From a bacterium (GTDB lineage Bacteria > Planctomycetota > Planctomycetia > Kolteriales > Kolteriaceae): a stretch of DNA of 64,000 nt. The notes beneath the pieces are model-generated. The model had not been told where the DNA came from and did not search any database. It worked only from the letters and a program-made list of their open reading frames with translations. The position numbers and the translations under genes are program-made. The stretch spans positions 1 through 64,000 of the forward strand of contig JAIELF010000026.1 in NCBI GenBank assembly GCA_019753235.1, given 5' to 3'. The first letter of the stretch is position 1, and every line of letters begins with the position of its first letter. Shown here piece by piece: positions 1-8,984 of this stretch.

Positions 1-1076
1 CCCGCCCACTCTTTTCCGTCGGGATCGAGAGCAAATGCCAGGTAGCAATGCCCTGGGACAAACACCAATGCCGGCTGAATATCGATCTTTCGCAGTACCG
101 ACGCAAGCAACACGCTTCCATCGACACAGTTGGCCTGCGCGTTGTTGATCGACTCATCGATCAGTCGAACGTGCTGACTCCGAACGATTTGGCTGTCAGC
201 GGCGGATGCAGTGATATTGCTGTAGCGAACATCTCGCTGGCTGAGAGCATCCCAGATAGCGTAGACCTGTTTGTAGACCGTTTCTGGGTTGCCCGATTGG
301 TACCCCGTGAACGAATCGACGATCCCGCGATTGAGCGCCTCTCGCAGCACCTTGTCGACAAACGGATGCTGTTCGTTCACGTAGGCCGCAAACATGAACG
401 AGACATCTTGCCCGTGCTGCTCATCCCAGACGATCGCAAAAGGGCAATCGTTGATCGACCGGAGTGTCAGCGTTTCGGTATGTTCTGCTGGTTCGTCGTC
501 ACCGAGCGTGACTCTATAGGTGACCGGCACGGGGATCACTTGTTTATTAGCCACGAGTGCTTTGTAATTGAATTTCATGGGTGGATAGATCGTGTACTCT
601 GTTCCTGCTGAGGAAAGCCAGCCGGCCCATCGGCTCGGTTCGAGAATCCCCGGAGCTTCAATCTCGACCTCGACCCAGGTGTCATCCTCAGGAGCTTCGA
701 TGATCACCCCCAACGGACCGTCGGCATTCCCAAGTATCTCGGCTTGAGAGACCTCCTCGCTTTCTTCCGTCGTGCCTTCTTCAGACGACTCATCCTCTGC
801 CGCGTTTTCGCCTTCGGTGGGCTCGTCTTCGGAGAGCTCGTCGCTCTGGGCCGGTTCGTCCGAAGAGTCAGAATCGGTTTGGTCGGAGGTAGATTCTTCG
901 TCGTCTGTCGTCGGCGCGGGATTTTTCTTCATCGTCGCGGTGGCGACAAGGTACGAAGGAAAAAGTTGTTTATCCCAGCCGGTGATCACGTCGAAATCCG
1001 CATTCGCCGTGGTCGAGAAGAATAGAGCGATGGATGTCACCATCCCCAAAACGAGAGCCTGACGGTTCGCGAGCAT
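1..1076 (-). CDS. Secreted transglutaminase-like protein, C-terminus beyond window
   Basis: I translated this frame directly. It starts at ATG 1076 and stays open to the window edge, so about 358 residues are visible and the C-terminus is missing. Residues 1-26 form a signal peptide ending ANA. Residues about 55-110 are a low-complexity acidic linker rich in E, D, S and T. The visible end resembles the transglutaminase-like fold: NCVDGSVLLASVL with a candidate catalytic Cys at about 317, then PGHCYLAF with a His at about 343. The third catalytic residue, an Asp, would lie just past the edge. Known for the fold: transglutaminase-like domains in bacteria are usually proteases or peptide-modifying enzymes, and the real substrate cannot be read here. 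A purine-rich AGAGGA lies 7 nt before the start. The gene follows the C45-like/hydrolase gene on the same strand after 216 bp. Confidence 0.7.
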   Translation of the reverse strand, partial: MLANRQALVLGMVTSIALFFSTTANADFDVITGWDKQLFPSYLVATATMKKNPAPTTDDEESTSDQTDSDSSDEPAQSDELSEDEPTEGENAAEDESSEEGTTEESEEVSQAEILGNADGPLGVIIEAPEDDTWVEVEIEAPGILEPSRWAGWLSSAGTEYTIYPPMKFNYKALVANKQVIPVPVTYRVTLGDDEPAEHTETLTLRSINDCPFAIVWDEQHGQDVSFMFAAYVNEQHPFVDKVLREALNRGIVDSFTGYQSGNPETVYKQVYAIWDALSQRDVRYSNITASAADSQIVRSQHVRLIDESINNAQANCVDGSVLLASVLRKIDIQPALVFVPGHCYLAFALDPDGKEWA

Positions 1077-1083
1077 GTGGAAT

Positions 1084-1111
1084 CCTCTGCCTTGATTTGC
1101 GAGTGCAGAGG
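1084..1111 (-). promoter_or_regulatory. Leader hairpin overlapping the ribosome binding site
   Basis: CCTCTGC at 1084-1090 and GCAGAGG at 1105-1111 are perfect 7-bp inverted arms around a 14-nt loop. On the minus-strand mRNA the downstream arm contains most of the AGAGGA Shine-Dalgarno sequence of the transglutaminase-like gene starting at 1076. A folded leader could therefore limit its translation. This is inferred from base pairing only, and no ligand-binding riboswitch class was recognised. Confidence 0.35.
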
Positions 1112-1292
1112 GGGTTTCAGTCCGAGAGGTACAAAGATCCGTCCCGACCCAGCGACTGTTGCGAAAGTCTAGCTTGGGAACAAGAATGCCGGGACTCTCT
1201 TTGAGGAAACGAGAAGTCGCACCAGAATGAGTACTCGAACCGATTCAGTCCCAATGATCGGATTGGCTGGTGTCTCGTGAACCAGGAGTCGG

Positions 1293-3452
1293 TTACTCTT
1301 TGCTCGCGACGTTTTCTTCTCGGCTTGGCCAATCCTTGAAGAATTTCACGGTGTGTTGTAGCGCGGGCATGATGTAGCGGACGATGGTGTAGTGGCCGCA
1401 TGGATACCAAATGATCCGCTGCTTCCCCGCCGCCTCCCAGAGGGCTTTTCCGCAGACGACTGGCACTGATTCATCCTGCGACGCATTGATCATGAGGACG
1501 GTCCGCTCGCGAAGTCGATCGCTATAGCTGACCGGATCGAAGTCGTGCATCAACTTGCCCAGAGATTCACGTGTTCCGCCTTGTTCGGTCCAAAGCCGAC
1601 GAAACTCGCGCGCTTCGCCTTCAACCGATTCGAAGACCAAATCGTGCAGGTTTCCGCCGCCGATGATCAAGCAAGCATGGGTCAATCGCGGTTCGATCCC
1701 CGCCGCCAGCGAACCGGTGATGCTTCCGAGACTGATGCCGCAAATGCCGATGCGATGACGATCCAGATCTGGTTGAGCGTCGATCCAGTCGACCACCCGG
1801 CGTAGATCTTTGACCGCTTGGACCATCGCCGTTGATGCGACCTCGACGTCCGGCTGAAGCATCTTGACATTCTTGCCAGGGGGTCGCCTTTCGCCGTAAT
1901 AGGGAAGCTTGACGAACGTGCAGGCGATGCCAGCATTGGCTAGCGTCGACGCGACGAATCGCGACAACTCAAAATCTCCGCCGGCAATGTGCGTGATGAT
2001 GACGTAAGGATAGGGGCCCGCGCTTCTGGGCTTGAAGACTTCCACGGGAATGGTGTTGTTTTCGGGATAGGGCGTCACCACCGGCGAGGGGATTTTGACC
2101 AGCGTTCGAACAATGCCGGAACCGACCGCATCGGGCGCTGCCTGATAGGTAAAGCTGTCCGAGGGAAACTGGTACATGGCCGGGATGTCGGCTTCAAATG
2201 ACGTCGTTCGAGTCGGCGAGATAGTCGTCGAAAGAAGACGGTCTTGCGTTGGGTCGAGCGGATGGGCGGGGGAATCGACCCGCGCGGTTGCCGCCACATC
2301 TTTACCCGAGAGCAAGCTTGTCAGCGGGTACCCGACCACCTCTTGGTCGGCTGCCCCGTTGGGACTCGTTCCCCCGAACCCCATCCAGAGAACCTGCTCG
2401 CTCGCATTGATGATGACGATCGATTGAGGGACATGCGACGCCGTCGTTTTTCGCAGGACGGCCAGCAGATCAAGAGAGCCAGGCTTTTCCATGGGCTTTT
2501 CGAACATGTCGGAGAGCTCGGCATAACGGTCGGCACTTCGCTCGACCCAGGGAAGTTTGATGTCGGTCGACTCGGCAAGTTTCGCGGAGACGAAACGATT
2601 CGATCGCCGAACCAGGTCGGCCAGAGCGCGGAACGGGGCCAACTTCTCGGCCGTGTCGTTGGAGCCGAACTCGGCGACATGTTGAGCGTTTACCTCTAGA
2701 ACGCGGGCATTGGGGACTTTTCCATCGCCGGCAATGATGATCCACGAGCCCGACCGAGGCGATTGATCGACCGCCGTCCGGACCGCGGGAAGGGTCTTTG
2801 ACGATTCCAGAATCACTCTCGCCAAATGCGGAGCGGCTAATCCCGCATCACTTCTATCAGACGATGGGACCGGCAAGGTGGTGATCGAAATCCCTTCTTC
2901 ATTGAGCCCCGCCAACGTTCCGAGATAACCAGCCAACGTCACGCTCGCGTAGCGAATCCCTTCGGGTCGGTGATAGACGGCAAGCATCGCCCGGGCGGGA
3001 AGAGGGTGACCCGGCTCGACACTCAGGACTTGCAGCAATCGCCCCCCCAGCGTCCTGCCGGCATAGCCCGCCCCGGATCGAGACGCGATCGGCCGGAGAG
3101 CGACTTGCAGCCTTTTGATATCGGCCAGGGGAACCTTGCTACCTTCCGCCAAGCCCTCGAGCTCTTGTTGCAGGGACGCGGGCCACGCTCCGACTTGCTC
3201 GGCTGCCTCCTTATCCAAAGCTTCCAAGGAGATTTGATGATCCTTGACAGCATGTTCATGGACGAGGAGTCGAACGTTGTCGGCAATCTCCTGTTGCATC
3301 AGTCGGCCCTGGGCAAGCCCCATCTCACGAGGGCTACCGACCAGATGCACGACCTTCTGCGTCCCCACCGACTCCGTGTGGCTTTCTGGGTGCGTTTGTG
3401 TCCCGGCCCCAAGAATGATCAAGCCGATGATCGCGACGCCATGAAACATCAT
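1293..3452 (-). CDS. Secreted C45-like domain fused to alpha/beta hydrolase
   Basis: A 719-residue exported protein. It starts at an ATG ATG pair after GGGGAAAGA and has a signal peptide in about residues 1-20. Residues about 35-400 resemble the acyl-CoA:6-aminopenicillanate acyltransferase (peptidase C45) family: a GSPREMGLAQG opening, AGLNEEGIS in the middle and VLWMGFGG near the end. In that family a Cys exposed by self-cleavage is the nucleophile, but no Cys occurs anywhere before residue 500, so this half is probably not a classical C45 enzyme. Residues about 455-715 form an alpha/beta hydrolase of the dienelactone hydrolase or acetyl-xylan esterase type: HIAGGDF, nucleophile elbow GICGISLG, acid region SQDESVP and final His in PCGHYTI. 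The second half is likely an active esterase with unknown substrate. The next gene upstream on the same strand is another alpha/beta hydrolase. Confidence 0.7.
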   Translation of the reverse strand: MMFHGVAIIGLIILGAGTQTHPESHTESVGTQKVVHLVGSPREMGLAQGRLMQQEIADNVRLLVHEHAVKDHQISLEALDKEAAEQVGAWPASLQQELEGLAEGSKVPLADIKRLQVALRPIASRSGAGYAGRTLGGRLLQVLSVEPGHPLPARAMLAVYHRPEGIRYASVTLAGYLGTLAGLNEEGISITTLPVPSSDRSDAGLAAPHLARVILESSKTLPAVRTAVDQSPRSGSWIIIAGDGKVPNARVLEVNAQHVAEFGSNDTAEKLAPFRALADLVRRSNRFVSAKLAESTDIKLPWVERSADRYAELSDMFEKPMEKPGSLDLLAVLRKTTASHVPQSIVIINASEQVLWMGFGGTSPNGAADQEVVGYPLTSLLSGKDVAATARVDSPAHPLDPTQDRLLSTTISPTRTTSFEADIPAMYQFPSDSFTYQAAPDAVGSGIVRTLVKIPSPVVTPYPENNTIPVEVFKPRSAGPYPYVIITHIAGGDFELSRFVASTLANAGIACTFVKLPYYGERRPPGKNVKMLQPDVEVASTAMVQAVKDLRRVVDWIDAQPDLDRHRIGICGISLGSITGSLAAGIEPRLTHACLIIGGGNLHDLVFESVEGEAREFRRLWTEQGGTRESLGKLMHDFDPVSYSDRLRERTVLMINASQDESVPVVCGKALWEAAGKQRIIWYPCGHYTIVRYIMPALQHTVKFFKDWPSREENVASKE

Positions 3453-3530
3453 TCTTTCCCCGCGTTTGCCGATGGTTGATCCCGGCCGGTTCCCAAAGTT
3501 GATCGAACGCCTACCTTCATCCTATCGAAG

Positions 3531-4412
3531 TCACCCGGCCAACTCTTCTAGCCAGTACCTTGCCTCGGGCCAAAGAGTGTCGCGCATATTGGGACGAAAA
3601 TAGCCGAAATGCCCGACGGCGAGGCCTCGGTGTGCCGGAACGAGGTGGCGATGCTCGCTTGTTGCCGATCCGAATTCCGCGAGCAAGGCGGCGGCGGCCC
3701 GCGCGGGGGCGAAGTGGTCATCCTCAAAACTCAAACTGAGGATTCGACCCTGGTACGATCGGTAGCCCGCTCCTGCCTCGGGGCCGACGACCTCGGCAAT
3801 ATATCCCCGCGCCCGGGCCCAGGCGGCCCATTCGATCGCGACCCCCTTGGGTAAGGGCTCTCCCATACCGACCCAAGGCGAAGGAAAGTACCCCATCGCG
3901 TGCGACAGGCCAGGCAACAGCACGTTCCAAAGGAGATGGAGTCGGGGCCAATGAGAGCGAGGCCAATGTCGCCAATAGGTATGCTGCGAGCAGACAAAGA
4001 GCATCCCCTTGATTCGATCGCGGTTGGGGGCCAAGCCGAGGATTTGTCCTCCGACACTATGACCCACCGCCAGCATCGGTGATCCTGCCGAGCGTTCGTC
4101 GCACCAGCGGATGATTCCCGGAAAATCGAGTTGGCCCCAATCGCGCATCTGGGCGCGGAAGCCCTTTAAGGTCGCGGGGGCCGACCCGCCGATTCCTCGA
4201 TAGTCGTAGGTCACCACGTCGAAGCCGTCAGCGACCAGATACTCGGCAAACCGACGATAGTATCGGCGAAGGGTTGCTGTTGCCGAGTTGATGATGACGA
4301 TGGCTCGTCTGGGGCCCGGGCCGGTGAATAACTCACCCGCCAGCGGATAGCCATCAAGGGCGGCGACCTCGATGGGAGTCGCTTCCACGACATCGTTGGT
4401 TGCCAGTGCCAT
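3531..4412 (-). CDS. Alpha/beta hydrolase (serine aminopeptidase S33-like)
   Basis: 293 residues with no signal peptide, so probably cytoplasmic. The fold is shown by DYRGIGGS, typical of the strand before the first helix, the nucleophile elbow GHSVGG at about residues 117-122, an acid position in FEDDHFAP and a C-terminal catalytic His in AVGHFGYF. The overall pattern matches predicted hydrolases related to the S33 family (COG4757-like), which act on ester or amide bonds; its substrate is unknown. It lies 78 bp upstream of the C45-like/hydrolase gene on the same strand, so the two may be co-transcribed. A terminator-like hairpin lies just upstream at 4439-4469, which suggests the gene has its own promoter. 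Confidence 0.7.
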   Translation of the reverse strand: MALATNDVVEATPIEVAALDGYPLAGELFTGPGPRRAIVIINSATATLRRYYRRFAEYLVADGFDVVTYDYRGIGGSAPATLKGFRAQMRDWGQLDFPGIIRWCDERSAGSPMLAVGHSVGGQILGLAPNRDRIKGMLFVCSQHTYWRHWPRSHWPRLHLLWNVLLPGLSHAMGYFPSPWVGMGEPLPKGVAIEWAAWARARGYIAEVVGPEAGAGYRSYQGRILSLSFEDDHFAPARAAAALLAEFGSATSEHRHLVPAHRGLAVGHFGYFRPNMRDTLWPEARYWLEELAG

Positions 4413-4438
4413 GCTCCCGTATCCCTAGGGAAAAGACC

Positions 4439-4469
4439 TTTGGGTTGGTATACGGGGTTACCACCCAAA
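4439..4469 (-). terminator. Terminator-like hairpin between HD-GYP and hydrolase genes
   Basis: TTTGGGT plus GGTA (4439-4450, one bulged T at 4446) pairs with TACC plus ACCCAAA (4459-4469), giving an 11-bp stem and an 8-nt loop. On the minus strand the stem is followed by a pyrimidine-rich run with TCTTTTCC. It sits about 70 nt after the HD-GYP stop codon and before the hydrolase start, where an intrinsic terminator is expected. Confidence 0.4.
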
Positions 4470-4540
4470 AGATGGCAGAGCCGAGCGAAAGGAGGCTGTT
4501 GCTCGGCCAAGGAAGGACCAGATTCGCGATCGATCGCGTG

Positions 4541-5869
4541 CTAGCCGACGACAGGGGAGGGGACTGCCTCGGTGACGGTCAGCGTCGGTTCGTCGATGAG
4601 ATTGATGACGTCACCCGATTCGTCGGTTGGTTCGGTCCGTCGCGGCCAGGTCCGCACGACGGGGCGATCGTATCTGGATGAATTGGTCCGCAGCACTTTG
4701 GCCAGTTGCCCGTTCGAGAGGATGACGTACGAGCCGACCGGGTAGAGCGAGACCGTTTGCAACAGTAGCCGAACAGACTCGGCATCGATGCGACCTTGGC
4801 TCACATTGCGGACGAGCGATTCGACCGCCTTGTACGGCTGAACCGCAGCTCGATAGGGTCGCTCGCTTAACAAGGCGACATACTGGTCGGCAGCGCTGAC
4901 GATTCGCGACAGCGGATGAATCAGATCCCCAGGGATTCGGCGAGGATAGCCCTGACTGTTGCCCCGTTCGTGAACGTGATAGGCAACGTACCGTACCTCG
5001 GTGGGAATGGAATCCACCTGGCTGATCATCTCGACGGTGTAGATGGGATGGGCCATCACCGTGATCTGCTGCTGCGCCGTGAGCGGCTGTCGGCTATTCC
5101 AGATCGACTTGGGAACCCGCAGCATGCCGACATCGTGCAAGAGCGAGCCAAGGCCAAGCGACCTCATCGCCTCTTCGCCGAGCCCCGCCCGGGCCCCCAT
5201 GGCAAGGCTGAGCATCGCGACATGCAAACTGTGTCGATGGGGATAGCTTGTCAACGTTGGTGTCGACGCGAAGCTGGCAAAGAGATCGATGTCCTCGACG
5301 AGCAGCTTCAAATAGTCGGCTAGGACCGCTTCGATCTGCGCGCCTCCCTCGGGATTGGCTTGCAGAATCTGTTGCACTGAATCTTTCAGACCGCCGACGA
5401 ACGATTCATGCTTCGTGTAAATCTCTTGAGCGAGTTTCTCGGAGTATGGCTCGGTCCCCAGGTGCGGCAGATCCTTGATCAGAGGAGACTCTTGCCGATC
5501 TTTGTACTTGTGGATTCGCTCGGCCAGGTCGCAATCGAGTTGCCGAGAGATCTTGTTGTGAATCCCGACGGAATTGCCCGGCCGAGATTCAGGAACCTCC
5601 GTCAGCTTGCCCAGTGGCTCGACCGAAATGCCGGCGGCTGGCTCCATGCGGTGAACCAGGATCGACCGATGCCCGCGCTGTTCGAGAATCTGCAGAATAC
5701 GCTCGGTGATCGGGCTCCCTTCCGAAAGCAGAAGCATCCCGTCGTCCGAATGGATCGGGAACCGGAGAGGTTGACCCGGACGAAGCTTCGCCAAAGGAAG
5801 TCGGCGAAAGTCGTCCGCATCGAGCTTGTGTGCGGGACGGACGACGACTCGAGAGGCGGCGGTTCCCAT
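4541..5869 (-). CDS. HD-GYP domain protein with degenerate active site
   Basis: 442 residues from ATG 5869, 11 nt after AGGAG; a GTG at 5881 in frame is an alternative. The N-terminal 180 residues contain short regions seen in planctomycete HD-GYP proteins. The HD-GYP domain, which normally hydrolyses c-di-GMP to pGpG or GMP, occupies about residues 190-400: first His in HSLHVAML, HD pair in LLHDVGM, the GYP region VHERGNSQGYP and AADQY. Compared with the canonical HHERxDGxGYP, the first His of the HH pair is Val, and the Lys that usually follows HDxG is Met. One metal ligand and a phosphate-contacting residue thus appear lost, so it may bind rather than cleave the nucleotide. No receiver or membrane segment was seen. 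A second, more intact HD-GYP gene is at 21432. Confidence 0.8.
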   Translation of the reverse strand: MGTAASRVVVRPAHKLDADDFRRLPLAKLRPGQPLRFPIHSDDGMLLLSEGSPITERILQILEQRGHRSILVHRMEPAAGISVEPLGKLTEVPESRPGNSVGIHNKISRQLDCDLAERIHKYKDRQESPLIKDLPHLGTEPYSEKLAQEIYTKHESFVGGLKDSVQQILQANPEGGAQIEAVLADYLKLLVEDIDLFASFASTPTLTSYPHRHSLHVAMLSLAMGARAGLGEEAMRSLGLGSLLHDVGMLRVPKSIWNSRQPLTAQQQITVMAHPIYTVEMISQVDSIPTEVRYVAYHVHERGNSQGYPRRIPGDLIHPLSRIVSAADQYVALLSERPYRAAVQPYKAVESLVRNVSQGRIDAESVRLLLQTVSLYPVGSYVILSNGQLAKVLRTNSSRYDRPVVRTWPRRTEPTDESGDVINLIDEPTLTVTEAVPSPVVG

Positions 5870-6097
5870 GGCTCGGAGCACTCCTGGTTACGGGACCTAT
5901 CCGCTTGGCCGGCTCGACCCAACAACTCGGGCGTGCTTCCTCAAAAGGAGCCATTCCCGTGGGCCGTCCGAGCAAAGAACTTAGCAGACAAAAGGTGATA
6001 GGTTCACCCCGAAGCTTAGCTCACAAAGAGGATAACGCCGATGGCCAAGCACCTTCCCTTGAGGGGGGGCTGAATGGGGATAGTAAGGAATCTTCTC

Positions 6098-7282
6098 TCA
6101 AAGAGATCGTTCTTTCTCGATTCGAGCGAGATATCCTGATCGGCGAAACTCCGCGAGCGGCTGGGCGGGGACTCCCAAGCGCTCGCGGACATGCACGAGT
6201 ATTGGCTCTACATCTGTTTGAAACGCCTGCTGGAGCAATCCCTCGGCAAGGACAATGTCGCCGGCCCGCTGCGCTCGGGCGAGTTCTTGTCGCGGCACGA
6301 TCAGCGCCCGCGCGTAGGCCCCTTGCAAAAACAGGACGGTCTGAATCATCGCTTCGATTTTCGGTTTTAGGTTGTGGCTCTGATCGATCATGTAGTCGAT
6401 GCCGGTCGCGCGGGCAGAAACGAGTTCGTGATAGATGAGGAAGACCTCATAGGGGTTGATACTGCCCGTGGTCAGATCATCGTCGGCATACTTGCGGTTG
6501 TTGAAATGAAATCCCCCCAGCATCTTCTCATCGACCAGCCAGGCGACAATCTGCTCGATGTTTTGGCCGTGATAGTGATGACCCAGATCGACGAGCACCT
6601 TTGCCTTGGGCCCCAGCTTCTGACATAGGAGTGTCGCCATCCCCCAGTCGCCGATATCGGTGTGGTAGAAGGCTGGCTCGAACGGTTTGTACTCGACCAG
6701 CATGCGAGCATCCTGGGGAAGCCGACGGTAGACGATACCAAGGAATTCCTCGAACGCTCGTTTTCGACCGACGATGCTGTCTTGTCCAGGAAAGTTGGTT
6801 CCGTCGGCAAACCACAGGCTGAGCGCCTTGCTTCCCGTCGCGATCATGATCGCCATGCATTCGTCCATGTGGTCGAGCGCACGTTGACGAATCGCGGGGT
6901 CGGGGTTGCCGAAGCTGCCGAGCTTGTAAGGCTGGTCCTCGAAGACGTTCGGATTGACGGCGCCAATCGCCATCCCGAGCCGATCCGCTTCTGCTTTGAT
7001 CTCCGCGTAGTTCGGCGAGCGATCCCATGGAATATGGATGGCAACAGCCGGCGCGATGCCCGTCAGACGATGGACCTGGGCAGCGTCGGCCAAGCGCTCT
7101 TGCAGGTTGCGGGCAGCACCTGGCTGACGAAAGATTCCAAACCGCGTACCACTGTTCGCGTAGCCCCAGCTTGGTGTTTCGATTCGCTGGGCAATAAGGT
7201 CGGAGACGACTTGCTCGACGTCGATGCCACGCGCGCGGAGGTCTTCGGCAAGTTGCTCGAAGCGATCAGAACCATGAAGCAT
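6098..7282 (-). CDS. rhaI: L-rhamnose isomerase, RhaI type
   Basis: 394 residues, close to the usual length of the Pseudomonas-type rhamnose isomerase family, which is distinct from E. coli RhaA. It converts L-rhamnose to L-rhamnulose and often acts on other aldoses. The TIM-barrel metal site is visible: Glu in VEYKPFEP, Asp and His in [11 protein letters not shown], His in [10 protein letters not shown] and Asp in [17 protein letters not shown] near residue 85 carries a substrate-contacting His. It starts at ATG 7282. No rhamnulokinase, aldolase or sugar transporter lies nearby, so this is a solitary copy, as often in planctomycetes, where fucose and rhamnose genes can be scattered. The physiological substrate could be another sugar. 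Confidence 0.85.
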   Translation of the reverse strand: MLHGSDRFEQLAEDLRARGIDVEQVVSDLIAQRIETPSWGYANSGTRFGIFRQPGAARNLQERLADAAQVHRLTGIAPAVAIHIPWDRSPNYAEIKAEADRLGMAIGAVNPNVFEDQPYKLGSFGNPDPAIRQRALDHMDECMAIMIATGSKALSLWFADGTNFPGQDSIVGRKRAFEEFLGIVYRRLPQDARMLVEYKPFEPAFYHTDIGDWGMATLLCQKLGPKAKVLVDLGHHYHGQNIEQIVAWLVDEKMLGGFHFNNRKYADDDLTTGSINPYEVFLIYHELVSARATGIDYMIDQSHNLKPKIEAMIQTVLFLQGAYARALIVPRQELARAQRAGDIVLAEGLLQQAFQTDVEPILVHVRERLGVPAQPLAEFRRSGYLARIEKERSL

Positions 7283-7430
7283 ACTGGTCTACCTTCGCTG
7301 AGGAATGACACCGGTTCCGTTCGACAGTGTAACCGGTCGAGACGAACGTGGGAGAACAATCGCAGAAGCTGTTGCCGGTTCCCGTGGAATGCTCGCGGCG
7401 CGGGCCGCTCTACTTTTCTTCTGTCGGTTG

Positions 7431-8984
7431 CTAGGCAGCCCTACGTTGCTGAAGTTGCTCGGCATGGCGAATCCAGCGTTGCATCTCGGCCCGTTCGGGC
7501 ATCGTCGGCTGCCGAAGCGTTCGCTGCGCGAGGGGTGATTCCAAGAAGCGTGTCACATCCCTGGTTATCTGCTCGATGTTCGCCGCCGCCACTTGCGAGC
7601 GCCCGCGGTAGCCGCTCCCCACCAGTATCTGCGCATCGTGACCACGAAGTTCGGGAATCTGACAGACCAGCCGAGCCTGGTCTTGCCATTCCTCGATGGT
7701 TTCTGCCGAGACATGCTTCAAAGAAAGCTTTGACGCCAACGGAGCAGGGTCTCCCTGAAGCAGATCCCCAACGGTCGTGACACCAATCGCCTTGAGACGA
7801 TGGGCCATCTTCGGCCCGATCGAAGGGGCATCCACGACGTCGTGACTTTCCGAAAGATGAAATCGATCTTTGGCCGATGCTGAATCCGAGTTCATGCGGG
7901 GGCCCTCGCTGGGCAACGCCGGCGCCGCTTCGATCGTCTTGCGAATGGTCGGTGTCGTTATGGGCGGGGAGGGGAGGGGCGCGTTCGACCAAACAGGGGG
8001 CGATGGTTCGCTTGTCGCTTTGGAAGTGAAGGCCGCCGCGGTCGACTCCGATGGCAGCGAAGCAGTTCTTCGCGTCGAGTTACGATCGCTTGATGAAGGG
8101 GCCTCCTGTCGAATGACCCGGTTCTCTTCGGGAAGATGGGCCTCGACTTTGCCCGTCGCTTGCAGCTCTTGATAAATCGCCTGGACGGCGGCTTTGTCGG
8201 CGGCGTCCGCGAGACGATGGATGATCCACTGCATGGGCATCTCCATGCCCGCGAGCAAGGTGGCGATGTTGACGTCAACCTTAGGTGGTCGGACACCCGA
8301 TGCGGTAAGGGCCTTCTCGAATACGCGCGCCCATACTTGAACCGCATAAACGAGCAGCTTCGAGGCAATCACCTGACCGGTCGCGTCCAAACCTGCCAGC
8401 GGATTCTTCACCCCGGCGTGGAAATCGTAGTGGTCGATCAATGCCTGATAGTATTGATGGGACATCTCGGCCGAGCGAATGATGAGTCTACTAAGCCAAT
8501 CGCTGCTCGAATCAAGAAGGATGGTCGGACGGGGCGAACGCTGGCCCATTTCGATCAATGAATCGTACGACCGAGAAACGCTCCACTCACAGGCTCGGTG
8601 AATATTGTTCTCGGCCGTCGATTGGCCGGTGTGGAAGGGCATGATCGGATCGACGACGTAATGACTCAGTATGCCTGCCGCGCGTGCGGCATGATCCCAA
8701 TCCCCGTTTTGCAGTGATCGGACGGTGTTGTAGAACCATTTTTCCGCAGCCTTCGGCGCCCCTCCCCAGTTATTCTGCTCGACGTGCAGGACATGATTGA
8801 CGAAGTCCTTGAAGACAACGTCGGGCTCCTTCGCGCCGGCCAGGAACATCGCATGGTGTGCGAGAAAGAGGTGTTGCCAACGATCGACATCGGGACAGAC
8901 GATTTGTCGGAGTCCGTCCATGGCCAACTTGTGATGCGTACCTCGGCAATGGGCCGAGTAGATCACCCGAAAGAGAAGATTCAT
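7431..8984 (-). CDS. Zinc-dependent phospholipase C-like domain fused to DUF4332
   Basis: 517 residues in three parts. Residues about 1-290 are all-helical and rich in conserved His and Asp: SAHCRGTHHK, HHAMFLAG, FVNHVLHVE and GILSHYVVDPIMPFHTG. This pattern is that of the zinc-dependent phospholipase C / S1-P1 nuclease fold. Residues about 290-370 are a Ser/Pro/Thr-rich linker. Residues about 375-490 match DUF4332, a helix-hairpin-helix-like helical domain: APSIGPKMAHRLKAIGV and HDAQILVGSGYRG. No clear signal peptide is seen, although the phospholipase and nuclease relatives are usually secreted. The combination of a putative phosphodiesterase with a helix-hairpin-helix module could mean action on nucleic acid; this is inference only. 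It lies downstream of the ppdK terminator region and upstream of rhaI on the same strand. Confidence 0.7.
   Translation of the reverse strand: MNLLFRVIYSAHCRGTHHKLAMDGLRQIVCPDVDRWQHLFLAHHAMFLAGAKEPDVVFKDFVNHVLHVEQNNWGGAPKAAEKWFYNTVRSLQNGDWDHAARAAGILSHYVVDPIMPFHTGQSTAENNIHRACEWSVSRSYDSLIEMGQRSPRPTILLDSSSDWLSRLIIRSAEMSHQYYQALIDHYDFHAGVKNPLAGLDATGQVIASKLLVYAVQVWARVFEKALTASGVRPPKVDVNIATLLAGMEMPMQWIIHRLADAADKAAVQAIYQELQATGKVEAHLPEENRVIRQEAPSSSDRNSTRRTASLPSESTAAAFTSKATSEPSPPVWSNAPLPSPPITTPTIRKTIEAAPALPSEGPRMNSDSASAKDRFHLSESHDVVDAPSIGPKMAHRLKAIGVTTVGDLLQGDPAPLASKLSLKHVSAETIEEWQDQARLVCQIPELRGHDAQILVGSGYRGRSQVAAANIEQITRDVTRFLESPLAQRTLRQPTMPERAEMQRWIRHAEQLQQRRAA

Noticed and set aside
48-611. 187-codon open frame on the plus strand
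   Set aside because: It is antisense to the transglutaminase-like gene, which has a signal peptide, catalytic motifs and a ribosome binding site. The plus frame shows none of these.
4480-4507. GCCGAGC / GCTCGGC inverted repeat between HD-GYP and hydrolase genes
   Set aside because: Perfect 7-bp arms, but with a 14-nt loop and no T-tract. The better candidate terminator is the hairpin at 4439-4469.
7310-7337. ACCGGTT / AACCGGT inverted repeat upstream of rhaI
   Set aside because: ACCGGT is itself palindromic and the spacing is 14 nt. It could be an operator, but nothing else supports it.
6662-7780. 372-codon plus-strand open frame
   Set aside because: It crosses the start of rhaI, an intergenic gap and the end of the phospholipase-like gene. 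No family features and no ribosome binding site; it is a shadow made by GC-rich codon bias.
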